Positions 53,765-60,984 of a stretch of 64,000 nucleotides of DNA are shown here, piece by piece. The stretch comes from Flavobacterium sp. J49 (lineage in GTDB: Bacteria; Bacteroidota; Bacteroidia; Flavobacteriales; Flavobacteriaceae). The notes below the pieces were generated by a model. The model was given only the letters and a program-made list of their open reading frames with translations, searched no databases and was not told the DNA's origin. A program made the translations under genes and the position numbers. The stretch is from assembly GCF_011742145.1 (NCBI RefSeq), contig NZ_JAAQQU010000099.1, forward strand, positions 62,001 through 126,000. Direction: 5' to 3'. Position 1 is the first letter of the stretch; each line of letters opens with the position of its first letter.

Positions 53765-55147
53765 TTATTTAGGGAAACCCAAAATAACTTTGGTGCCTTT
53801 GTTTTCTTCGCTTTCGATTTGCAAGTCGATTTGCAACAGCAGTGATAATCTTTTTACGATGGATAATCCCAATCCGGTGCCTTTTATTTCGGGATGTTCG
53901 TTTGATTTTGAGCGATAGAATTGGTCGAATATCTTTTGCAAATCCTCTTCGGCTATGCCAATACCGTGGTCTGAAACTGAACACAGCAATTCGTTATCGG
54001 TTTCAATAATGTCAAAATTGATTGTATCATTAGGCTTCGAATACTTCACTGCATTGGTAAGAATGTTGTTTACAATAATACACAGCAAATAGGCATCAGT
54101 ATTGACATAGTAATCCTTGTCAAAATGAGCGATGCATTTGAGTTTCTTTTCCCCAATGATGGTGGCGTTTCTGGAAATAACATCAAGAAAAATCGTATTG
54201 AGCGATACTTTTTCAATTTTGAGCGTTTGTTTTTGGTTCTCAAAACGTGCTAATAACAGCAGCTCATCAACTAAATGATTTAAGCGATTCACTTCGCTTA
54301 CACAGAAATCAATTTTTTCCTTATACTCTTCAGGATTACGGGGTTTACGAACCAATACTTCTAAAGTACCTTTAATTACTGCCAATGGCGTTCTGAGTTC
54401 ATGCGAGGCATCTGAAGTAAATTGTTTTTCGCGTTCTATGGCATTTTCTACCCTATCGAGCAGGTTGTTAATGGTTTGTGACAGGATATACAATTCATCA
54501 CGGTTTTGAGGCAAAGGAATTCTCGATTTCAGGTTGTCTTTGGTAATGATATTAGAAGTTTCTATGATCGCACTTATCGGTTTAATGCTTCGGCCGGCAA
54601 TGAATCGAGCGATGAGGAATAATATGATTAAGATGATGGGATAAGCCACTAACATGATGATAAACAAGTTATGCAATACCATAGCCGAATCTTCTAAGGA
54701 CATGGCCACAATAAGATATCCTATTATTTTAGTGCCTTGGTAAAGCGGGACTTGAATTTGACGGACGGCGATGTTTTCAATTTTGGTATCAAACAATTCA
54801 TTGACCGGTGCATTGGCTTTATAAGTGAGCTGCTTTTGTTTCAAATTGGGAGATTTTTCTACCATAGCACCCAATTCATCCACAAACTGAATAAAAGCCG
54901 GGCTGACTTCTACTTTATTGAACTGACTGGTTTTCCACTCTTCTTCTTCGATTAAGAGTACACAGTTTTCTATGACTTCGATTTCTTTTAAATGCTTGGC
55001 GACTTCAGTTTTGATTTCGTTATTGACTCTGATATAAACACTAAATCTAACGATAGAATAAATTACAAAGAACACCACCAAAATCAATAAGGCGGTGGTA
55101 ATTATATAATTGGAAGCGATTCTGTTTTTAAAAGAAAACTGTTGCAT
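53765..55147 (-). CDS. Membrane sensor histidine kinase (CusS/ArlS-like)
   Basis: About 460 residues, starting at 55147 (MQQFSFKNRIASN) just after the regulator stop; an ATG seven codons earlier would overlap the regulator gene. Two transmembrane segments (about 18-38 and 160-185) enclose a periplasmic sensor domain, followed by HAMP, a HisKA domain with H249 in SDASHELRTPLAVI, and the HATPase with NILTNAVKYS, DHGIGIAEEDL and GTGLGLSIVKR. It forms a two-gene operon with the upstream response regulator. The signal is unknown. Confidence 0.92.
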   Translation of the reverse strand: MQQFSFKNRIASNYIITTALLILVVFFVIYSIVRFSVYIRVNNEIKTEVAKHLKEIEVIENCVLLIEEEEWKTSQFNKVEVSPAFIQFVDELGAMVEKSPNLKQKQLTYKANAPVNELFDTKIENIAVRQIQVPLYQGTKIIGYLIVAMSLEDSAMVLHNLFIIMLVAYPIILIILFLIARFIAGRSIKPISAIIETSNIITKDNLKSRIPLPQNRDELYILSQTINNLLDRVENAIEREKQFTSDASHELRTPLAVIKGTLEVLVRKPRNPEEYKEKIDFCVSEVNRLNHLVDELLLLARFENQKQTLKIEKVSLNTIFLDVISRNATIIGEKKLKCIAHFDKDYYVNTDAYLLCIIVNNILTNAVKYSKPNDTINFDIIETDNELLCSVSDHGIGIAEEDLQKIFDQFYRSKSNEHPEIKGTGLGLSIVKRLSLLLQIDLQIESEENKGTKVILGFPK

Positions 55148-55148
55148 T

Positions 55149-55820
55149 TTATAATTCGTCATTAGCAATATACCCTACGCCGCGTATGGTTTTGATATAG
55201 TCTTCGTCGACTTTTAGGTTGAGTTTTTTTCGGATAGCGTTCATGAACACATCGATTACGCCGGTATCGTATTCAAAATGAATGTCCCAAACGTCTTGAA
55301 TGATTTGGGTTCTGGAACAAACCGTTCCTTTGTTTTTAACCAAATAATGCAATAAATCAAACTCTTTTTGGGTGAGTGACACTTCTTTTTTATCGACTGT
55401 TACCTGGTGTTTTTGCAAGTTGATTTCCACCGGACCTAAAGTTAAGATTTCATTTTCAGGTTGGTCGCGCAGCTGTACTTTGATGCGTTCTACTAGTTCG
55501 TCAAAGCTAAAGGGTTTTTTGATGTAATCATTGGCGCCTGCTTTGAGTCCTTCAACGGTTTCCTGCACGGTATCTTTGGCCGTGAGGAATATAATCGGCA
55601 CTTTGGTGTTTTGGACTCTGATGGCTTTGCATATTTCAAGACCGGTCATTTTGGGCAACATCCAATCCAATAGCACTAAATCAAACTTGGTGTTTTGAAA
55701 AAGCTCTAGTCCTGCTTTTCCGTTGTTGGCCGCCGACACTTGGTAGCCTTCTTCTTCTAAGCCTTGTTTGAGGAACTGTACTATGCCGTCTTCATCCTCT
55801 ACTATTAGAATGTGTTTCAT
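55149..55820 (-). CDS. OmpR/PhoB-family response regulator
   Basis: 223 residues. Receiver domain with VEDEDG acidic residues, phospho-acceptor D52 in LVLLDWMLPKM, FLTAKD and KKPFSFDEL; the winged-helix output domain (about 125-223) has LTQKEFDLLHYL and GVIDVFMNAIRKKL. It is the first gene of the operon with its kinase. The 470-bp region upstream contains an array of 11-bp repeats, the spacing on which this family of regulators commonly binds DNA, so autoregulation through that array is possible (inference). Confidence 0.93.
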   Translation of the reverse strand: MKHILIVEDEDGIVQFLKQGLEEEGYQVSAANNGKAGLELFQNTKFDLVLLDWMLPKMTGLEICKAIRVQNTKVPIIFLTAKDTVQETVEGLKAGANDYIKKPFSFDELVERIKVQLRDQPENEILTLGPVEINLQKHQVTVDKKEVSLTQKEFDLLHYLVKNKGTVCSRTQIIQDVWDIHFEYDTGVIDVFMNAIRKKLNLKVDEDYIKTIRGVGYIANDEL

Positions 55821-56019
55821 GTCCTTGGGTTTGTAGTGCTAATGTACTGCTTTTTATGTTTTGGCGATAGTGAAGTTTTTGTTTTTAAGGGAAAATTAAT
55901 TTGGAAACCGTTTGATTGATTACAAAGTGAAGCCCATAATTTCTATTGCTGTGTTTTTGCACTCTCCCTGCACTTTGATTGGGCTTTGATAGGGAGTAGT
56001 AGTTTTTTAAAAAGCTTTG

Positions 56020-56117
56020 ACATGGCTTACCATAACTTATCTATGGCTTTACTATGGCTTTACTATGGCTTATCTATAACGTATACATGACGTTACTATG
56101 ACGTTACTATGACGTAG
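56020..56117. repeat. Array of 11-bp direct repeats upstream of the response regulator gene
   Basis: Seven units follow in perfect 11-bp register from 56041 to 56117 (CTATGGCTTTA twice, then CTATGGCTTAT, CTATAACGTAT, ACATGACGTTA, CTATGACGTTA, CTATGACGTAG). Two looser units precede them from 56020. The array lies 200-300 bp upstream of the divergent response regulator and just before the cassette region. The rest of the gap 55821-56229 holds no gene. Confidence 0.85.
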
Positions 56118-56229
56118 TAGCTACATGAATATTAGTATTTATAAGAAAATTATGTTAATAACTTCACTATAATTCCCTATTGATGGGGATTGATTGGTGG
56201 TGTGGAATTTTGTAAGTTTGATATTAATC

Positions 56230-56267
56230 TACTGGTAAGAGTTATACTTATTGGAGAGTTACCAGTA
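56230..56267 (+). repeat. Left cassette boundary: short attC-like hairpin
   Basis: TACTGGTAA (56230-56238) and TTACCAGTA (56259-56267) are perfect inverted repeats around a 20-nt loop. GTTACCAGTA (56258-56267) is also the exact reverse complement of TACTGGTAAC at 56876-56885, after the next gene. It marks the 5' edge of the first cassette. Confidence 0.7.
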
Positions 56268-56291
56268 ATAGCCAAACACATCCTGCAAAAA

Positions 56292-56870
56292 ATGAAACAT
56301 TCGAAGCTGATATTAATATTATTTTATTGTTCATTTATTTCAGCTCAAAAAACTATTCCTAGTTTGAGGACAACAGATTCTGTTACAGAGATAAAAGTTG
56401 TTGCTCTAAAAGAATCGAAAGGGATAATTTTCCCTGCTGAATATGCAAAAAAACTTTTCATAGAAGATTCAACAGATACTGTTATAGGCTTCTTTACTCC
56501 AGACGAGAAAACAATTAAGCTTATAGACGAAGAACTACCAAAAAAATATTATTCAACAATTCAGAAGTTTAATAACCAGTGGGAAAAGGCAATGGATGAT
56601 AAAGAGCGTTTTAAAGAACAAAAGTTAGCGCTAAAAAAGGAAGCGAATAATGTTAGTAAATATTATAAACAGTTTTTTGGGTACATTAATGACCGGAAAG
56701 AGAAAATCATAGTAATACAACTGTTAGATTTTAGTGAAGACCCATCAGAAGTAAAAAAACTAGTGACAAAAGAATTTATAATTGGATTTCATGGCTGGTT
56801 TGAAACAAATGTATCACGTTTGAGGTTTCATGTGGAATCCAAAAAATTCACTGTTAATGAAGATTTATAA
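56292..56870 (+). CDS. Cassette gene 1: exported protein of unknown function
   Basis: About 192 residues, starting at 56292 (MKHSKLILILFYCSFISAQ), where a clear signal peptide begins; the open frame upstream (to 56190) crosses the cassette boundary and is unlikely to be used. The mature part is rich in Lys and Glu (EELPKKYYSTIQKF, DKERFKEQKLALKKEANN) with predicted helices, and ends in a beta-rich region (FIIGFHGWFETNVSRLRF). I recognise no family. It is the only gene between the two attC-like boundaries and is more AT-rich than its neighbours by eye. It probably acts in the periplasm or outside the cell. Confidence 0.75.
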   Translation: MKHSKLILILFYCSFISAQKTIPSLRTTDSVTEIKVVALKESKGIIFPAEYAKKLFIEDSTDTVIGFFTPDEKTIKLIDEELPKKYYSTIQKFNNQWEKAMDDKERFKEQKLALKKEANNVSKYYKQFFGYINDRKEKIIVIQLLDFSEDPSEVKKLVTKEFIIGFHGWFETNVSRLRFHVESKKFTVNEDL

Positions 56871-56875
56871 GCTAC

Positions 56876-57007
56876 TACTGGTAACAGCGGTTTCGCGCAA
56901 TTGTTGGTTTTTATTTTTACGCGTTCACGAAAAACTTTTATCTTTAACAGAAAATAATTAGTTCGCTGGCTTCACAACTGCCGCGAAGCCGCGGAACGTT
57001 AGCTGCA
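56876..57007 (+). repeat. attC-like recombination site (132 bp) between cassettes
   Basis: The site starts with TACTGGTAAC and ends with GTTAGCTGCA. Inside, AGCGGTTTCGCGCAATTG on the left pairs imperfectly, with bulges, with CAACTGCCGCGAAGCCGCGG on the right. The total length and the imperfect-palindrome design match integron attC sites, although the outer cores are not the classical RYYYAAC/GTTRRRY. The middle 56905-56970 is non-coding spacer. Confidence 0.75.
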
Positions 57008-57043
57008 AATTTTAATAAGTGCTAAAAAGTAAATACTTTAAAA

Positions 57044-57421
57044 ATGAAAAAAACGATTTTTTTATTCATCTTTTTATTTTGTTTGACCAATTGTGCTCCG
57101 AAAAAAGATATTGCGCAAAATGCAAATTTTAAATATGTTGATGGCAATAAAAAAATAGAGTTTGAAATACTAACCGGTAACAATTATTTGAAAGTAAATG
57201 TTCCAACGTTAACTAAATTTAAGTTTCAGAATATTGAACCGAAAAATGTTACTCTCGCTGGTCGCACAATTCGTGCTTTAAGTTTTGAGAATAATGAAAT
57301 AATTGTCGAAATGTCTCCTGAAAAAAAGGATTTGGAAAATGGCAATCTTGTAATCAGACTGACTTATAAGATTAATAAAGAATTTAAAAAGTTCGTACTA
57401 AATGTTCCTGTAAAGGAATGA
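57044..57421 (+). CDS. Cassette gene 2: small lipoprotein of unknown function
   Basis: 125 residues with a lipoprotein signal (MKKTIFLFIFLFCLTNC, cysteine at 17). The mature part is a single beta-rich domain (IEFEILTGNNYLKVNVP, FKFQNIEPKNVTLAGRTI, LVIRLTYKINKEFKKFVL) that could be an Ig-like fold. No family recognised. It lies between the 132-bp attC-like site and a truncated second site. Its first cassette bases (GTTAGCTGCA, 56998) are the exact reverse complement of TGCAGCTAAC after the gene (57432), which defines it as a cassette. Confidence 0.78.
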   Translation: MKKTIFLFIFLFCLTNCAPKKDIAQNANFKYVDGNKKIEFEILTGNNYLKVNVPTLTKFKFQNIEPKNVTLAGRTIRALSFENNEIIVEMSPEKKDLENGNLVIRLTYKINKEFKKFVLNVPVKE

Positions 57422-57431
57422 TACAAAAACC

Positions 57432-57470
57432 TGCAGCTAACAGCAGTTTGCAACAACTGCGCGCTTGGGT
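57432..57470 (+). repeat. Truncated attC-like site at the right end of the cassette array
   Basis: TGCAGCTAAC followed by AGCAGTTTGCAACAACTG resembles the left half of the 132-bp site (TACTGGTAAC, then AGCGGTTTCGCGCAATTG). No matching right half (GCCGCGGAAC-GTTA) follows before the next gene, so this site looks truncated and the array ends here. Confidence 0.65.
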
Positions 57471-57500
57471 TTATTAAAAAATAATATCAAAAAAAGAAAA

Positions 57501-57803
57501 ATGAACATAATATTAATCATTCTCTTTGTCTTTGCCATTCTCATTAAAATCTTTCCGCCTAAGAAGCCCAACTTTTATTATGGCTATCAATTAGGAAGTG
57601 CTAAAAAGAGTCCGGAACATTGGAAACTGGCCAACCAAAATGCCGCAAACTATTTGATTTTACTGTACTCTTTTTTACTGTTGTTATCAGCAATACTTCA
57701 TTACTTGCAATACGACGCCGGTTTAATAGTTTTATCTATTTTGATTATCGGACAAATTTTTATTTACTATTCAATTGAAAGAAAGTTAAAAACACCATTA
57801 TGA
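57501..57803 (+). CDS. SdpI-family membrane protein
   Basis: About 100 residues, starting at ATG 57501 (MNIILIILFVFAILIKIFPP); an upstream frame start at 57465 is less likely. Three hydrophobic segments, with the SdpI-family motif FYYGYQLGSAKKSPEHWKLAN between the first two (NxxxGYRT.xS...W..A in the consensus). SdpI of Bacillus gives immunity to a secreted toxin; short SdpI-like proteins in Bacteroidota have no known role. Its stop overlaps the start of the next lipoprotein gene by 4 bp. Confidence 0.82.
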   Translation: MNIILIILFVFAILIKIFPPKKPNFYYGYQLGSAKKSPEHWKLANQNAANYLILLYSFLLLLSAILHYLQYDAGLIVLSILIIGQIFIYYSIERKLKTPL

Positions 57804-58321
57804 AAAAAACTCTTTTATTAGCCCTTGGCCTACTTAGTATTTCCTGTGTTGAAACTAAAAACGAATTTAAAGGATTAGGCGCTTTAAGTATTGGTACTGA
57901 ATTCTCTTCATTGCCTATGGCGTCTTCTTTTACTAAGGTGATGGATGATGAATTCAACATCAATCGTTTTGAGCTTTCAAAGGAGATTGGTTCGGTTTCT
58001 GATTTGAATGTGACTACTGAAAACGGGAAAATATCCGAGGTAAAATTCTCGAGTAATGAAGCCACAAACACGGCCGAACTGGAAGAAATGTTTAAAACTT
58101 TGAGAGAAGAAAAAATAGACCAAAGCAAGTTAATCGGTGTTGAAGAAGGCATCGCAATAAAAACCTATCAAACAGAGGATAAGACCATTTTTGTATCGGT
58201 CATACAATACCCAAACAGACTGCTTAAAAACGGTCAACCCTATAGTGAGTACAGCTACATTCACAAAGATGCCGCAGCCAGAAATCACCAATTGACTTTG
58301 AAAAGTATGGGTAAAAAGTAA
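57800..58321 (+). CDS. Lipoprotein of unknown function
   Basis: 173 residues with a lipoprotein signal peptide (MKKTLLLALGLLSISC). The mature part starts with ETKNEFKGLGALSIGTEF and has a mixed alpha/beta look with acidic helices (TAELEEMFKTLREEKID). No family recognised. It overlaps the SdpI-like gene by 4 bp and precedes a small membrane protein by 30 bp, so the three probably form an operon. Confidence 0.75.
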   Translation: MKKTLLLALGLLSISCVETKNEFKGLGALSIGTEFSSLPMASSFTKVMDDEFNINRFELSKEIGSVSDLNVTTENGKISEVKFSSNEATNTAELEEMFKTLREEKIDQSKLIGVEEGIAIKTYQTEDKTIFVSVIQYPNRLLKNGQPYSEYSYIHKDAAARNHQLTLKSMGKK

Positions 58322-58351
58322 TCCCTGTTTAAAACCAATTAAATTCAGCAC

Positions 58352-58552
58352 ATGGAAAACAAATCTAAAAAGAACGGTTCCATCTGTATGATCTTCGGCG
58401 GATTACTGGTATTCGGCAATTATATGCTAAAGTTTGAAGTCCAAAAAGACAATGCCAATCATATCATCATCATGGTATGTGCTGCAGTGATTGTCGCTAT
58501 AGGAGTCGTATCGCTTACGAATATTGCCAAAAAGCAAAACCCTAACTCCTAA
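58352..58552 (+). CDS. Small two-helix membrane protein
   Basis: 66 residues, with two hydrophobic segments (MIFGGLLVFGNYML and IIIMVCAAVIVAIGVVSL) separated by a short polar loop. No family recognised. Its stop codon lies inside the left copy of a ~40-bp flanking duplication (58532-58571), so its last residues (KQNPNS) come from that sequence. Last gene of the SdpI-like operon. Confidence 0.6.
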   Translation: MENKSKKNGSICMIFGGLLVFGNYMLKFEVQKDNANHIIIMVCAAVIVAIGVVSLTNIAKKQNPNS

Positions 58553-58571
58553 CCCTTACTTGTCCATTACA
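58532..58571. repeat. Left copy of a ~40-bp duplication flanking the GIY-YIG block
   Basis: The stretch ending TACTTGTCCATTACA (58557-58571) repeats at 59301-59348 with a 7-bp length difference and a few substitutions. In the right copy the same 15 bases encode the last codons and stop of the DUF3570 gene, so the left copy is a displaced piece of that gene end. Confidence 0.75.
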
Positions 58572-58582
58572 CCAATAAAGAT

Positions 58583-58655
58583 AATGAGATACTTCTTTCG
58601 TCAGTATTACAAATACTCGTAGAAATCTTCTCATCCCTACAACGGAGGGAACATA
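58583..58655. repeat. Hairpin repeat, copy 1
   Basis: AATGAGATACTTCTTTCGTC at the left and AACGGAGGGAACATA at the right form an imperfect ~72-bp palindrome with the inner arms around TATTACAAA and CTTCTCATCC. This copy is more diverged than the next one. Confidence 0.8.
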
Positions 58656-58672
58656 TAAATAAAATCCAACAA

Positions 58673-58745
58673 AATGAGATACTTCCTTCGTCAGTATGAC
58701 AAATACACTCGGAAACCTTGTCATCCCGACAACGGAGGGAACACA
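58673..58745. repeat. Hairpin repeat, copy 2
   Basis: AATGAGATACTTCCTTCGTC...TATGACAAA on the left and CTTGTCATCCCGACAACGG on the right form the same imperfect palindrome, exactly 90 bp after copy 1. The shared spacing keeps antisense frames open across both copies, producing spurious reading frames. Confidence 0.85.
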
Positions 58746-58775
58746 TAACAACTAAAGCAATAAAACTTAAGTAAA

Positions 58776-59111
58776 ATGAACAACACAATGATTGAATATA
58801 ATGAGGGTTATCATTCTTATTATGTCTACATCATTACCAATAAATACCGCTCAACCTATTACATTGGAATGACCAACAATCTTGGTGTGAGATTAAAACA
58901 GCACAAAGAGAATATTGAAAAAGGTATTAAAACCTTTGCTTCTAAATACAATATTGAGCATTTAGTCTATTATGAAAAATTTACTTGGGTGCAACAAGCT
59001 ATTGCAAGAGAAAAAGAAATAAAAGGTTGGAGAAGAGATAAGAAACTCGAATTGATTAGAGTTTTCAATCCTCAATTTGAGTTTTTGAATGATCGGTTTA
59101 AAAATCAGTAA
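58776..59111 (+). CDS. GIY-YIG endonuclease (single-domain, COG2827-like)
   Basis: 111 residues, a stand-alone GIY-YIG nuclease. The motif reads YYVYIITNKYRSTYYIGMTN, followed by LGVRLKQH with the catalytic-type Arg, YYEKFTWVQQAIAREKEIKG with the Glu, and a basic end. These short nucleases are common near intergenic repeats in Bacteroidota; their target is unknown. Here the gene sits between copies of a ~72-bp hairpin repeat, and the whole block is bounded by a short duplication, so it may belong to a small mobile unit. Confidence 0.9.
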   Translation: MNNTMIEYNEGYHSYYVYIITNKYRSTYYIGMTNNLGVRLKQHKENIEKGIKTFASKYNIEHLVYYEKFTWVQQAIAREKEIKGWRRDKKLELIRVFNPQFEFLNDRFKNQ

Positions 59112-59112
59112 T

Positions 59113-59282
59113 ACTCTTATTTCGACAACGGAGGAAACGGAGCATATTTTCTCAATAAATATAATGAGATACTTCCTTCGTCAGTATGACAAATACTCGT
59201 AGAAATCTTGTCATGCCTGCAACGAATGGAACACATTACGCCAATAAATATAATGTGATACTTCCTTCGTCAGTATGACAAA
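59113..59282. repeat. Hairpin repeats 3-4 (one near-complete copy and two fragments)
   Basis: A right-arm fragment (CGACAACGGAGGAAACGG, 59123-59140), a near-complete copy (59163-59234, with GTCATGCCTGCAACGAATGG as its right arm) and a left-arm fragment (59250-59282, TGTGATACTTCCTTCGTCAG) follow the GIY-YIG gene. Most copies are preceded by a CAATAAA-like stretch. The 220-bp gap contains no gene. Confidence 0.8.
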
Positions 59283-59300
59283 GAGAACCAAAACCTCTGT

Positions 59301-59348
59301 GAAACAAAACCCCAATTCCTAACCCCTACACCCTACTTGTCCATTACA
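59301..59348. repeat. Right copy of the ~40-bp flanking duplication (3' end of the DUF3570 gene)
   Basis: Shares TACTTGTCCATTACA (59334-59348) and the preceding CCTAACCC-type sequence with 58532-58571. On the - strand it encodes VMDK and the stop of the DUF3570 protein. Confidence 0.75.
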
Positions 59349-60766
59349 AACTTAAAGCCCATCGAAACGATATCGGCGCTTAAAGTATCACTGCGTTGGT
59401 AGTGGTTGAAACGGAAATCGATATTCTTTAAGCCAAACTTCCAGATGTGGGCTTTGGTAAAAATATCAAGGTAAGTAGCTCCTACTCCATACTGGCTGGC
59501 GTTGAACGTAGATAAATCATAATCTGATGTATAATACTTTTCAGTAGACACATGCGTTTCAAACGGGGCAAAATACTTCGATTCTGTTTGGGTGTAATAA
59601 CGATACATTGGGTAAATGGAGAAGTGATCATTTAACTTAATCGGCACTTCTATATTGGCTGTATGCGCTTGAATGCCCCAATCATCGGTATAAAAACGGT
59701 AGTAAGTGCGCAGTTTAAATGTTTCGTTGATATAGTAATTTAATCGAGCGCCTATCGGCAGTTTGAAACGCGTATCCGGCAAACGCTCTATGTCATCGGC
59801 CAAGCGATAAACACCCAAATTTTCAGGTGTTTCATATACCGGTATGTATTGGCTTTGCCCAATATAATAATTGGACTTATCGGCAAAATAGATGCGGTGA
59901 TAAGGCGTTGACAATAATCCTTGCTGTTGTAACACGTCAAAGAAAAGGGAAGCCTGTAGTTTTTTGGTCAATATTTGAGAAAAGGTAAACGACAACGAAT
60001 AAGAATTTCGATTCACCGATTTGATATCTTCAAACTGAGAAGGCAAATAGCCGGTAGTTGACACTCCGTTTTGGTCATAAACCGTCACGCCACTGAAATA
60101 GCCGTTGTTTAAGAAACCATTGCCATAGCGGTCATATTCGTGCAACTCTGTTGGTAAGATTGGTCTCCATTGGTCGAGATAAACATTGGCTTTCAAACTT
60201 AACTCGGTGTTTTTTTCGTTGAACAATTGGGCAATACCGCCGCCAAAACCTATAGAAGTATAATCATATTCATTGGAAAACGACACATCGGCATTCCAAA
60301 TAAAGTTTCTGCTGTCGGAGCTATGACTGTAATTGATGGTTATACTCGTCAACGCATCTTGAGCCGAAGCGCCCGAAGAAGCCAACCAAGGCGTACCATA
60401 AGGCGAACCGGCTTTGTCATCATCATCGTCATCGTCATCACCGCCCGAAGCACCACTCCCGTTAAAAGGATTGATGTTACTGGAAGAAGCCGAAGTATAA
60501 GCCGATAAACCGGCATCAACAGTTAGAATATCATCGGCATTCATGGGAATGCTTACCACGATATTCGAAGCCAAGTCGGTCAGTTTTTCCGAACCCATTC
60601 CGCCCGAAACAGCAGAGTGAACTCCGTCTTGTTTGTAATAACTGATTAAGAAATCAACTTCGGTAGCGTCGAGAACTCGTTTTTTAAAAACAGCGGTACT
60701 GTCTTTTTCCTGAGCAAAAGAAGAATAACCGCTTAATAAGGCAAATAGGAAAATGTATTTTTTCAT
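59333..60766 (-). CDS. DUF3570 outer-membrane protein
   Basis: 477 residues with a signal peptide (MKKYIFLFALLSGYSSFAQ) and a long beta-barrel-like body ending in a short hydrophobic strand (SMGFKFVMDK). Around residues 105-140 there is a run of eight Asp residues between Gly-rich stretches and two SGAS motifs (NGSGASGG and ASSGASAQDALTS). It is the last gene of the thioredoxin-ApbE-DUF4266-DUF3570 operon. Its 3' end has been duplicated next to the GIY-YIG block. The family is uncharacterised; the operon suggests an exported redox or flavin-dependent role. Confidence 0.9.
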   Translation of the reverse strand: MKKYIFLFALLSGYSSFAQEKDSTAVFKKRVLDATEVDFLISYYKQDGVHSAVSGGMGSEKLTDLASNIVVSIPMNADDILTVDAGLSAYTSASSSNINPFNGSGASGGDDDDDDDDKAGSPYGTPWLASSGASAQDALTSITINYSHSSDSRNFIWNADVSFSNEYDYTSIGFGGGIAQLFNEKNTELSLKANVYLDQWRPILPTELHEYDRYGNGFLNNGYFSGVTVYDQNGVSTTGYLPSQFEDIKSVNRNSYSLSFTFSQILTKKLQASLFFDVLQQQGLLSTPYHRIYFADKSNYYIGQSQYIPVYETPENLGVYRLADDIERLPDTRFKLPIGARLNYYINETFKLRTYYRFYTDDWGIQAHTANIEVPIKLNDHFSIYPMYRYYTQTESKYFAPFETHVSTEKYYTSDYDLSTFNASQYGVGATYLDIFTKAHIWKFGLKNIDFRFNHYQRSDTLSADIVSMGFKFVMDK

Positions 60767-60774
60767 TTTATTTT

Positions 60775-60984
60775 TTAATTACAACCACAACCTCCGCCTG
60801 TTTTACCACCATTGGCACCTGCAGCCGCTTCCCGGTAAACCTGAAAAGTTACTTCATAGCGCTCGGCAGTTTTGGCCGATAATTTCATTTCGGTGTCGTT
60901 GATATATTCTTTTTCATATTCTTTTACCACTGTGCAAGAAGACATGAAAACAATCATTGCTAATAATCCAAATACTTTAGTCAT
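60775..60984 (-). CDS. DUF4266 small lipoprotein
   Basis: 69 residues with a lipoprotein signal (cysteine in FMSSC, residue 17). The mature chain has the conserved YEKEYINDTEM stretch and ends in a Gly/Cys motif GKTGGGCGCN with two cysteines, characteristic of DUF4266. The C-terminal cysteines could carry a cofactor or disulfide. It overlaps the ApbE gene by 8 bp and precedes DUF3570 by 8 bp, so the three are translated together. Confidence 0.9.
   Translation of the reverse strand: MTKVFGLLAMIVFMSSCTVVKEYEKEYINDTEMKLSAKTAERYEVTFQVYREAAAGANGGKTGGGCGCN

Noticed and set aside
53765..55820. Phage or conjugative element around the second two-component system
   Set aside because: No integrase, relaxase or structural genes. 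The surrounding accessory features are better explained by the cassette array and the repeat block.
56020..56117. CRISPR or coding repeat
   Set aside because: 11-bp units without spacers, with no supported reading frame across them.
56190..56291. Upstream extension of cassette gene 1
   Set aside because: The frame is open from 56190, but this part crosses the cassette boundary hairpin and lacks protein character; a signal peptide begins at 56292.
58542..58788. Two antisense reading frames of about 70 codons across the hairpin repeats
   Set aside because: They exist only because two repeat copies lie 90 bp apart, keeping the frames open. The predicted peptides are repeat-encoded and have no protein-like features.
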